Shown here piece after piece: positions 11,169 through 20,993 of a stretch of 64,000 nucleotides of DNA. The notes under the pieces are model-generated. The model was not told the origin of the DNA and made no database searches. It was given only the letters and a program-made list of their open reading frames with translations. How positions within the stretch are numbered: the stretch's first letter is position 1; each line of letters starts with the position of its first letter. The DNA is taken from positions 248,001-312,000 of the forward strand of contig JAESUZ010003897.1 in assembly GCA_017311185.1 (NCBI GenBank), given 5' to 3'. A program made the translations under genes and the position numbers. This DNA comes from Proteles cristata cristata (lineage: Eukaryota > Chordata > Mammalia > Carnivora > Hyaenidae).

Positions 11169-11939
11169 AAAAGTTAACTCATACATTAGTCCAAACAGGG
11201 TATAAGGTATTGGCAAGGAAGTAATATATAAGCATTATCATAGCTTTCAAAAAATACTTTTTGCTACAACCTACATTAAGAAATACTTTATATTGTGCTC
11301 CCCAGTTCAAACAGCCATGTATGTGATATTAATCTGAAACCAGATTTGAACTAAATAATTACCTTATCATATGTGATGTGCTGTAATATTTTCTTTATTT
11401 TCTTCTTTCCCTTCCTTCTGTGCTGGCATTGATCTTGTTTTGGGACCTGTGATCCAAGGCAAATTACAAGTGCACAACTTACCTTATCCATGAACTTAGA
11501 TGATAATAGTACCTACCTGGAAATACTGTCATAAGTACACCTTTGCCATAATGATTGTTCTAAAGCCTCACACACCTAATAGTTCAGCACCGACACAAAA
11601 TAGATGCACCCTTCGTGTCTCTCTTCAAAGCTTAATATTTCTGCTGCTACTATACACCATAAAATGCCTTTACTCCACAATTGCCAGCCAAAGGGGAAAA
11701 AAATAGTAGAAGCAACAGTAACAACTTCTTCCACACTTCCACTTACAAAATCATGAAAAGTACTTCTGATTGGCTAAATCAGAATTACAACTGTAACCCT
11801 CTTGTATGGGAACCTAGGATATGTAGTTTTTAGCTTTTCTGCCTCTACAGTACAGAAAGGCATATTTTAAAAAACTGCAGAATGGATACATTTCAGTTAA
11901 TTTTTGTTTTGTAAAAGCCTAGTGGGTTAAATTTACTTA

Positions 11940-12298
11940 TTCTCACAGTTCTGTGATTTGACTGTTCCATGTAGTATCAGGTGAGGTTACTCTTACAAGC
12001 TAAATTTAGCTGGGAGTTCAGCGAGGGCTCTGAGTTCTCTACGTGGTCTGCATATTTGTGTGTTGTCTCATCTTTCAGGTTTCTGTGCATGGTCTCTTCT
12101 TTCTTGAATAGTCTGGTCTTCATAAGTGTGGCCACTAGGTTCCTATAGGGACCAATTCCAGCCTTGCTATGCAAGTGTTTATTAGGCCTCTCCTTGCGTT
12201 ATGTTTGCTAATGTCCCCGTGGTCAAAATAAGTCATGAGATCAAACCCAGAGTCTTTGTGAGAGAGAACCAAACAAGATGTAAATATTAGGAGACATA
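11940..12298. repeat. Ancient interspersed repeat, family not resolved
   Basis: 'ctcacagttctgtgatttga...aggtgaggttactc...tggtcaaaataagtcatgag' has the look of an old mammalian repeat, possibly the same family as 21478-21690. I cannot name it. Confidence 0.4.
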
Positions 12299-13030
12299 AT
12301 ATGGTAGTTAGCCTCCCAAGATGGACCTGAATCATCTTCCTTTCCTTATATTCCAGCTGAATAGGATTCTTCTGAGTAATTAATAGACTACTGTGGAAAT
12401 GAAAGTATATGCTTTTTGAGGGTAGGTCATTGCCATTTATGGGGCACCTAGGTGGCTCGGTTGAGTGTCCCACTTTGGCTCAGGTCATGATCTCCTGGTT
12501 CATGGGTTTGAGCCCTACGTAGGGCTCTGTGCTGACAGCTCAGAGCCTGGAACCTGCTTCAGATTCTAGGTCTCCCTCTCCCTCTGTCCCTCCCCAACTT
12601 GCGCTGTCTCTGTCTCTCAAAAATGAATAAACGGCAAAGAAAAATTAAAAAAAAAAAAAAAAGATTGCCATCTACAACTTGCACTCTTGGGTCACTCACT
12701 GGGAGAAAGCTAGCTGCCATTCCATGAGGACACTTAGGCAGCTGTCCAGAGAGCCCCTATAGAGAGGAACTGATGCCTTTTGCCAAAAACTAGTTCCCAC
12801 TTAACCAATCCTGTGAATGAGCTGCCTTCAAAGCAAATCCTCTGGGTCTGTCAGGCCTTCAGATGATTGTAGCTTTGACAGACTACAATTTCATGAGAGA
12901 GTTCAAGCAAAACCACCTAGCTAAGTCACTCTCTGATTTTGCTTCTACAGAAACTGTGTGACAAATAAATGTTTATTGTTTTAAGGCATGAAGTTTGGGG
13001 GTATTTTGTCTAATAGCAGTAGATGACAAA
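12299..13030 (+). mobile_element. MaLR (MLT1-like) LTR, sense, split by a SINE
   Basis: 3' half landmarks are 'acaaataaatgtttattgtt' and 'ttaaggcatgaagtttgggg'; the 5' half runs from 'ggtagttagcctcccaagat'. A CAN-SINE interrupts it at 12440-12663. Solo, noncoding relic of an ERVL-MaLR element. Confidence 0.75.
12440..12663 (+). mobile_element. CAN-SINE, sense, nested in LTR, with TSD
   Basis: Duplication attgccat at 12429-12436 and 12664-12671, with a 16-A run at the 3' tail. Confidence 0.93.
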
Positions 13031-13289
13031 TGCATATAGTTTTTTACTGACATTTTTTGATGACTCCCATTTCCTATGTAATAAAATTTAAAATGCTTTA
13101 GTTACAGCATTTGGGAGTACAGTTTGCCTTTTTTACTGTAACTCTCACCTGCAACTGAATTTGCTCAGATTGCTTCAGAATACTTAGGAAGATAACTCTA
13201 ATGACTTCAAAGTTTGGCTGAATTAGCTTTCATGGAATCATCAACCTTGTGAGTGAGACATTCATTTACTAGCTACCTCTTTTTCTTTT

Positions 13290-13512
13290 CTTTTTTTTTT
13301 TAATGTTTGTTTATTTTTGAGAGAGCACGAGTGGGAAAGGGGCAGAGAGAGAGGGGACAGAGGATCCAAAGCAGGCTCTGGAGCTGACAACACAGAGCCC
13401 AGTGTGAGGCAGGACTCAGATTCAAGAATTGTGAGATCGTGACCTGTGCTGAAGTCAGATGCTGAAGTCTGAAGAAGTCCGAGGCTTAAGCGACTAAGCC
13501 ACTCAAGCACCC
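13290..13512 (-). mobile_element. CAN-SINE, antisense, with local duplication
   Basis: Head complement 'gactaagccactcaagcacc'. 'gctgaagtc' and 'gaagtc' are repeated at 13450-13480, a small internal tandem expansion. Confidence 0.88.
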
Positions 13513-13568
13513 TGACTAGTCCTGTTTCTATGTAAAGAAACTGAATCTGAAATTAAAACCTTTCCACA

Positions 13569-13761
13569 GGGGGTTCCTGGGTGGCTCAGTCAGTTGGGTG
13601 TCCAACTCATGATTTTGGCTCAGGTCATGATCTCAAGCCTGCTTGGGATTCCCCAAGTCTTCCTTCCACACCCCCACCTCCTGTACCCCCCTTCCCCTTC
13701 CATGGATGTACTTACTTTCTGTCTCAAAAATAAATAAGTAAAACTTTAAAAAAAGAAAACA
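13569..13761 (+). mobile_element. CAN-SINE, sense, internally deleted
   Basis: Head 'gggttcctgggtggctcagt'. The B-box region is missing, and the text passes from 'gtcatgatctcaagcctgct' to a C-rich tract and an 'aaataaataag' tail. Confidence 0.88.
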
Positions 13762-13839
13762 GGATTATTCAGATAATGTATTTCATGTGACAGCCCTCCC
13801 CCCATGTATTATTATTATTAGAATGGATAATATAAATGT

Positions 13840-14250
13840 CCTCTTTTTTCTTTCTTAATACTGGTAATTTGTGACTTCTCTCTCTGTCTTCAATTTATTC
13901 CTGTAGAGGCATGTCAATTCTATCAGTCTTTTCAACAGTCAGCATTTCACATTGTTTGGTTTTTCTCTTTTGTATGTTTGTTTTCTGATTCATTTGTGTC
14001 CTTAATTTTTCCTCTTTTGATTTTGTCTTTATTTAATTTGGTATTTTTCTAACTGCTTGATGGACGTGTAGATCACTGATTTTTCATTCTTCTTATGTAG
14101 TGTATACTTTGGGGCTATAAATTTCCTGTAAGTACAGCTTAAATTGCACCCCACAAGTATTGACAGTTTATATTTTCAATATAATAGTCAGTATTCAATG
14201 TATATTTCATTCAGTTCAGAATATTTTCTACATTCCTTCATAATTCCTTC
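13840..14250 (-). mobile_element. Antisense L1 ORF2 relic
   Basis: 'ctggtaatttgtgacttctc' and 'ggggctataaatttcctgta' correspond to antisense L1 ORF2 text. Boundaries approximate. Confidence 0.7.
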
Positions 14251-14639
14251 TTTGATCAGTTGAACTTCACGAAATATTTAAGAAAGAAAGATAAAAACCA
14301 GTCTTACAAACTTTCCATATTGTAGAAGAGAAAGAATCACTTCTTAGTTTATTTTTAAGCCAGTACAGCCTCATTTCTAAAATGGACAAGGTTCTCTTAA
14401 AGAAAGTTATAGGGTCAATTTCTTTCATGACTGAAATGCAAAAATTGAAATAATATAATAACATCTCAAATCTAGAAATATACAGATATTATGTCCTAGT
14501 TGGCTTTATTTTAAAATGGAAGCTTGGACTAAAATTAGATTTTAGGAATGGAAACTTGGATTAAAATTAGAAGACTAGTCAGTGGGATTTAGTTTCACAG
14601 AAGTAGGTGTAAAATATGTCGGTGCAGAAAAAAATGATA

Positions 14640-16262
14640 ACATTTCAATACATATGAAAAAGTCATCTTCTGTGTGATTTATTTCACTTAGTATAGTACC
14701 CTGCAGATTCATCTGTGTTATGAATAGAAAGATTTTATTCTTTTAATGGTTGAGTAATATTCTTGTATGTGTATGTATCACCTTTATCTATTTATCTATT
14801 GGTGGACATTTAGGTTGCTTCCATATCTTGGCTGTTTTAAATAATGGTGCAGTAAACATCAGGGTGCATCCATCTTTTTAAATTAGTGTTCTTATTTTCT
14901 TCAGGTAAATACCCAGAAGTGGAATTACTGGGGCTTATGGTATTTCTATTTTTAATTTCTTGAGGAACCTCAACACTGCTCCACATTGGCTGCACCAGTT
15001 TATTCCCACCAACAGTGCACAAAGATCCCCTATTTCTCACATCCTCTCCAACACTTGTTACTTCTTGTCTTTTTGATACTAACCGTTTCTGGGTGGTATG
15101 AGTTGACATTGCATTGTGGTTTGGGTTTGCATTTTCCTGATGATGAGTGAGGTGAGCGTCTTTTCATGTGTCTCTTGGCCATCTGTTTATATTTGGGAAA
15201 ATGTCTATTCAGCTTCTCTGCCCATTTAAAAAATTGGATTATTTGGGAGTTTTAGTGTTGAGTTGCATGAGTTCTTTATATATTTTGGATATTAACCCCT
15301 TGTGTGTTACTTGCAAATATCTTTTCCTGTTCAGTAGGTTGCCTTTTGTTTTACTGATGGTTTCCTTTGCTGTGGAAAAGCTTTTTAGTTTAATATAGTC
15401 CCAGTAATTTATTATTGCTTTTGTTTCCCTTGCCTATGGAGACAGATCCTGAAAAATATTGCTTAAGGTTGATGTCTAAGAGATTACTGCTTTTTCTTTA
15501 GGAGTTTTATAGTTTCAGGTATTACATTTAGGTTTTTAATCCATTTTATTTTTTTGTATGGTGTTAGAAAATGGTCCAATTTATTTTGCATGTAGCTGTC
15601 CAGTTTTCCCAGCACCATTTACTGAAGACACTGTCATTTCCCCGTTGTATATTCTTGCCTCCTTTGTGGTAGATTAATTGACCATATAAGCATGGGGGCA
15701 TGGGTTGATTTCTGGGGTATTTTGTTACATTAATCTGTGTGTTTTGTGCCAATACCATAGCAGGTGTTTTTTTTCTTTTATAGTTGACACACAGTGTTAC
15801 ATTAATTTCAGGTGTACAAACATAGTGATTCCACAGATGTGTATACATTATGCTGTGCTCACCATAAGTGTAGCTGCCATCTTTCACCATAAACATTACA
15901 ATACCACTGATTATATTCCTTGTGCTGTACATTTCATCCCCATACTTATTCATTCCATAACTGGGAGCCTGTTACCTCCAACTCCCCTTCACCCATTTTG
16001 TCCACCTCCCGGTAACCATACTGTTTTGATTCTGTAGCGTTGTAGTATAGCTTGAAATCTAGGACTGTGATACCTCCAGTTTTCTTTTTCAAGATTGCTT
16101 TGACAAGTCAGGTTTCTTTGTGGTTCCATACAAATTTTAAGATTCTTTATTCTAGTTCTGTGAGAAAATGCTATTGGTATTTTGATAGAGATTGCATTGA
16201 ATCTGTAGGTTGCTTTGTGTGACATAGACACGTAACAATATTCTTCCAATCCATGAACATGG
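14640..16262 (-). mobile_element. Antisense L1 ORF2 3' half with nested L1 3' UTR piece
   Basis: Landmarks in order are 'ggtaaatacccagaagtgga', 'tttgggtttgcattttcctg', 'ctgtccagttttcccagcac', 'aattgaccatataagc' and 'gattgcattgaatctgtagg'. Frameshifts and stops break ORF2. A second fragment at about 15770-16018 interrupts it. Confidence 0.88.
15770..16018 (-). mobile_element. L1M-type 3' UTR fragment nested in L1
   Basis: 'attaatttcaggtgtacaaa...gtgctgtacatttcatcccc' is L1M 3' UTR text in antisense. The host L1 resumes at 'actgttttgattctgtagcg'. Confidence 0.7.
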
Positions 16263-16306
16263 ATTTTTTTGTTTTGTTTTAGAGTGATTCAAAATGTACA
16301 TTTGTT

Positions 16307-16985
16307 GAGCAAATCAGAGAACTCTAGATGCTGGCGAGGATGTGGAGAAACGGGCACCCTCCTACACTGTTGGTGGGAATGTAAACTGGTATAGCCCCTC
16401 TGGAAAACAGTGTGGAGGTTCCTCAGAAACTAACAATAGAACTCCCCTAGGACCCAGCAATAGCACTGCTAGGAATTTACCCAAGGGATACAGAAATGCT
16501 GAGGCATAGGAGCACATGTACCCCAATGTTCATAGCAGCACTCTCCACAATAACTAAAACATGGAAAGAGCCTAAGTGTCCATCAACAGATGAATGGATC
16601 AAGAAGATGTGGTTTATCTATACCATGGAATACTACATGGCAATGAGAAACAATGAAATCTGGCCATGTGTAGCCACATGGATGGACCTTGAGGGTGTGA
16701 TGCTGAGCGAAATAAGTCAGGCAGAGAAAGACAAATATCATATGTGTGCACGTATAGGAGGATTAGGAGGAGCTTAACAGAGGACCAAGGGAGAGAAGAA
16801 GGGCGGAAATGGTGGGGGAAAGGGGGAGAGGCAAACCATGAGAGACTCTTGAATGCTGACAAAAACTGAGGACTGGTGGATGTGGGGGGGAGGAGGGGTG
16901 GGCATGGAGGAGGGCACTTGTGGGGATGAGCACTGGGTGTTATGTGGAAACTAATTTGACAATAAACTATGTTTAAAAAAAAAAA
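16307..16985 (+). mobile_element. Young 5'-truncated carnivore L1 3' end, sense, with TSD
   Basis: The plus strand encodes the ORF2 C terminus at 16496-16777 (KTWKEPKCPSTDEWIKKMWF, EYYMAMRNNEIWPCVATWMD, LSEISQAEKDKYHM), then the G-rich 3' UTR and a poly(A) tail. TSD gtacatttgtt at 16296-16306 and 16986-16996. It is very similar to the copy at 1420-1878 but in the opposite orientation. Confidence 0.93.
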
Positions 16986-17150
16986 GTACATTTGTTAATT
17001 TTGTAACTATAAATAACAACAGAAGTTATTTTATAATTATAGCTTTTAATCAGAAGTATAACTGCATAAAAATACTTAAGCATGATTTTCTTTCGTGAAA
17101 TGCAAAACCTATTAAAGTGTGAAATGAGATAATTCAGAAGAGCCGAAATT

Positions 17151-17370
17151 AGGGTACCTGAGTGCCTCTGTCAGTTAAGTGTCTGACTCTTGATTTTGGT
17201 TCAGGTCATGATATCCCAGTTTGTGAGGCTTGAGCCTTGCGTCAGGCTCTACGCTGAGACTGCAGAGCCTCCTTGAGATTCTCTTTTTACCCTTCCTTGC
17301 TTGCATGCAAGCACCCACACAATCTCTGTCTCTTTTTCAAAATAAATAAATAAACTTAAAAACAAGAAAA
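17151..17370 (+). mobile_element. CAN-SINE, sense, older
   Basis: 'agggtacctgagtgcctctg' head to 'aataaataaataaactt' tail. Immediately followed by another sense copy. Confidence 0.88.
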
Positions 17371-17500
17371 AGTGCTTGGGTGGCTCAGTCAGTTAAGCAT
17401 CTGACTCTTGATTTCTGCTCAGGTCATCATCTCATGGTTCTAAGTTCGAGCCCTGCATGGGCCTCCATGCTGACAGTGCAGAGCCTGCTTGGGATTCTCT
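17371..17500 (+). mobile_element. CAN-SINE, sense, 3'-truncated
   Basis: 'gcttgggtggctcagtcag' head through 'gagcctgcttgggattctct'; ends before the (CT)n tract and tail. Confidence 0.85.
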
Positions 17501-17775
17501 TTTAAAAGAGCCTAAGCGAAGACAGCTTTTATAGTAAAATATAAAAGAAACGTAATTGATGATGTTACAAAATATTATATGAATTTGGTTATTCATATGA
17601 AGCTAAGAACTTTTTACCTGGGCTAGGTGGAAAATGATGCCAGTCTTAAATGAAGACTCTCATGAAGAAGCCAGGCTCAAGGATTGGAAGAATATTGTTG
17701 AAGTGTCCATACTACACTTGATTATGAATCCTTTGATAGTGATTACTAGTTTGTGTTGTAACAGACATGAGTTTT

Positions 17776-17992
17776 TTTTTTGTTTGTTTTTGTTTTATTT
17801 ATTTCTAGGAGAGAGAGAGACAGTGCGAGCAGGGGAGGGCCAGAGAGAGAGGGAATCACAGACTGAAACAGGCTCCAGGCTCCAAGCTGGCAGTCAGCAC
17901 AGAGCCCGACGCGGGGCTCGAACCTGCGAACCGCGAGATCATGACCTGAGCGAAAATCGGACGCTTAACCGACTAAGCCACCCAGGCGCCCC
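17776..17992 (-). mobile_element. CAN-SINE (young type), antisense, next to a PDS5A exon
   Basis: 16 bp perfect duplication aacagacatgagtttt at 17760-17775 and 17993-18008. The element ends 89 bp before the first exon of the window. Young-type markers include 'gctggcagtcagcacag'. Confidence 0.96.
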
Positions 17993-18081
17993 AACAGACA
18001 TGAGTTTTAAAATATGTATATCTTCTAATTTCTAAATATTAGGAGTTGAGTATTTTTTTCCTTTCATGTATTTTTTTTCAG

Positions 18082-18285
18082 ATGGTAGTAAAAACTTTTA
18101 TGGATATGGATCAGGACTCAGAAGATGAAAAACAGCAGTATCTCCCACTAGCCTTGCATCTTGCATCTGAATTTTTCCTCAGGAATCCCAATAAAGATGT
18201 GCGACTCCTTGTAGCATGTTGTTTGGCTGACATCTTTCGAATCTATGCCCCAGAAGCTCCATATACTTCCCACGATAAACTTAAG
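18082..18285 (+). CDS. PDS5A: PDS5A coding exon 1 of window (codons 1-68)
   Basis: 204 nt, phase 0 at both ends. It runs from [11 protein letters not shown] to YTSHDKLK and includes the highly conserved [24 protein letters not shown] helices. The acceptor is a T-rich tract followed by CAG at 18079-18081; the donor is gtaaat at 18286. The initial ATG is an internal methionine, since an AG acceptor directly precedes it and the family has N-terminal residues before it. An antisense SINE ends 89 bp upstream. Confidence 0.97.
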
Positions 18286-20953
18286 GTAAATATATACTCT
18301 TTACAGAATTAGTTAGTTTTTATTATTATCATCATAAGAAGATGTCATCATAAGAAAATCCTAGCCTAAGTTATAAAGCAAATTATTCATTCAGTTAAAA
18401 TTCTTTGTGTATCCACAAAAATGACCAGCATTTTTATGAGGCCTTTAGAGTTTAGATCAAAACTAGTCCCTATCTCCTCATCTGTAACTTTCATGATAAC
18501 CCATCACGAAGCTCAAATGGCTGAATTATAGGATAAATAATGGATTAATGACACTTTTTAAAGCAGTAGTAACAATTTACATATTCAAATGATTATTTCC
18601 CCCTGTAAGTTACATGCAAAGTTTTGGAGATTTCTGCTTTTGTTTGAAATGTTTGAGGAACTCTTTTAAATTCCTCCTGAGCTCACTTCATATTCTGAAT
18701 AATTTTATTCTTGACAAATTTTAATATTTTCAACTGCTTTCTTTTTAATATTTCTGAAGTCAGTTTTTTTGCATATTGCTTCTATTTTGGGTTAAACCTG
18801 TAAAGAAAGCTTATTAAAAAATCGCACACTATTGTCATGAAAAGTAAAACCCTTAACCTAGTCTATTATTATTTTCATTCCACACAAGTTTGTAGTTGCA
18901 CATCAGATTCAAGCTCAACACTGAAAATTACTATTTACATGTAGGAAATAGTAATGGAAAGACTCTTGTCCAGATTCTTAAAAAGAAGATGGTTGTTTGG
19001 CATAATGCAAGATGAAAGTCATAAGTAAAAGTTCTGTAGTCAAAGAAAGGGTAATAATAATAAGATACAGAACTTATGGTTCTCCTAGAATGAAAAAGCC
19101 TAAAGATTTATGGCAGTAGTAAACTTTTTTTTAATCATTTCTAAAGGGTATAATTTTATATCATTTGCTCTATTCTCATTATTTGGAATAATGGACTAAA
19201 CCAGTCTCAAGGAATTCAGCTAAAGGAGAATTTTGTTTTATTATAGCATGTAATAGAGTATATATATATACAGATTATTATTAGCATATTGTGAAAGAAT
19301 GTTAAGTATTTGTATCTAAGCTAATGTATTTTATCTTTTTTTTTTTAACAGGACATATTTTTGTTTATTACCAGACAATTAAAAGGTTTGGAGGATACAA
19401 AGAGTCCACAGTTTAATAGATACTTTTATTTATTAGAGGTAAAACATTTTTTAAATAAATATCACTCTATTCATGTAATACAAAATTCTTTATAGTAACT
19501 TTATCATGTAAAATGAATTTTTTTGTTTTATACAAATCCCCCTTAATAAAATATCTTTCTTAAGTTAAAGTATATTCTGCTGGAAAATCTGTTCTATTTG
19601 AAACTCTTTTTTCATCTCTCTATTTTTATTCTTTTCTGATCTGAAGAGGGATTAAGTTGAATTAATTTTCACTGTTCCTTATATATAATATGTATATATG
19701 TCTACTAATATCTAACAGTTTAGTATTTTTCAGTTAAAGGACAATACTAACAGATACAGGTCTTTTAAAGGTCACAGTATATGAAGAACTAAAGTTAACA
19801 ACTTTAATTTTATATAGTTGTAATTTCATAAGCTTTAATATAGTTTTGTAATTCTAAAAATTAAATTTTAGTAATGAGTTTGCTTTTATGTAATTATTCT
19901 GTGCATGTGTAAATAATCATTTATTTATTTATTTAAGAACTTAGCTTGGGTTAAATCATATAACATCTGCTTCGAATTGGAAGATTGCAATGAAATTTTT
20001 ATTCAGCTTTTTAGGACTCTCTTCTCAGTGATCAAGTAAGTTATTTTTTAAGCTTTTTTGTTTGTCCTTTTTCTTGCTGTGCATATATTGAAGTACTGTG
20101 TGCTGTGCCTATAACTAAGATCTTTTAGATTTTTAATGAGATGATTTCCTTAGAAGACTTGACATGAAGGAGAAAATAAGCAAATCTGTTGTCTGAAAGC
20201 TGCTTTTGCTCTCATACTACCATTTTAAGTTACAGTACCAGTTATTTTGGTTGAATCTTATAAAACAAATGGTGTGAGACCTTATATAATGAAATACTAA
20301 GTTATGAGGTAGAAATTATAAGTATTTAAGTACTATTAGTGAGTGCTGGAAGTCACTAGTCAGTGTGACTGACTCCTCATTTTTGAGCTAGAAAAAAATT
20401 TTAAGCATTGCTCTTTACAGAGTAGCGACAGTAATGCACTGGCAAAGAAGTGTGGTAGCTTGCTCAAGGACACATCACTGAACAGGATAGCCCAAGCTCT
20501 GATTTTAGTCCAGTGCTGTGTTGTGTTTTGTTGTTCTGGTTTTTTGTACTCTAAACCAAGCATTGTTATGAGATGTGTTCTACAGCATTGTACTGTATAC
20601 AAACATATCTCACATATATTTAAAAAAAATTTTATAAAGTTTATTTTGAGAGAAAGAGAGAGCACATGCACAAGTGGGGGAGGAGCAGAAAGAGAGAATC
20701 TCAAGCAGGCTCTACACCATCAGTTTGGAGCCTGATGCGTGGCTCAAACTCATGAACCATGAGATCATGACCTGAGCCTAAATCAAGACTTGCATGCTTA
20801 ACCAATTGAGCCACCCGGGCACCCTAAATTTAAAATTTTCTAGTAACCACATTTAGAAAGGTAAAAAGAAACAAATGAAATTTATTTTGATAATATACTT
20901 TATCCCACAATATCCAAAAGCATTTTTAAAAATTATTTATTTATTTATTTATT

Positions 20954-20993
<40 letters not shown>

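Larger units (their letters stand above)
1..18081 (+). other. PDS5A: PDS5A upstream intron (5' end outside window)
   Basis: No coding exon is visible. The interval holds L1, LTR, MIR and about 22 CAN-SINE insertions, listed separately. Stretches with no repeat that I could assign are 2706-3384, 7007-7443, 8183-8880, 10170-10655, 11170-11940 and 17010-17150; nothing coding was seen in them. No CpG island or promoter is visible, consistent with a start site further upstream. Confidence 0.85.

Noticed and set aside
12135..12473. A 112-codon minus-strand frame
   Set aside because: It crosses an unassigned old repeat, a MaLR LTR and the edge of a SINE, so it is a chance frame.
15564..15953. A 129-codon minus-strand frame
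   Set aside because: It lies across an L1 and a nested L1 3' UTR fragment and has no similarity to a known protein.
18082..18285. ATG at 18082 as the translation start
   Set aside because: An AG acceptor immediately precedes it, and PDS5 proteins have about 46 residues before this methionine, so it is internal.
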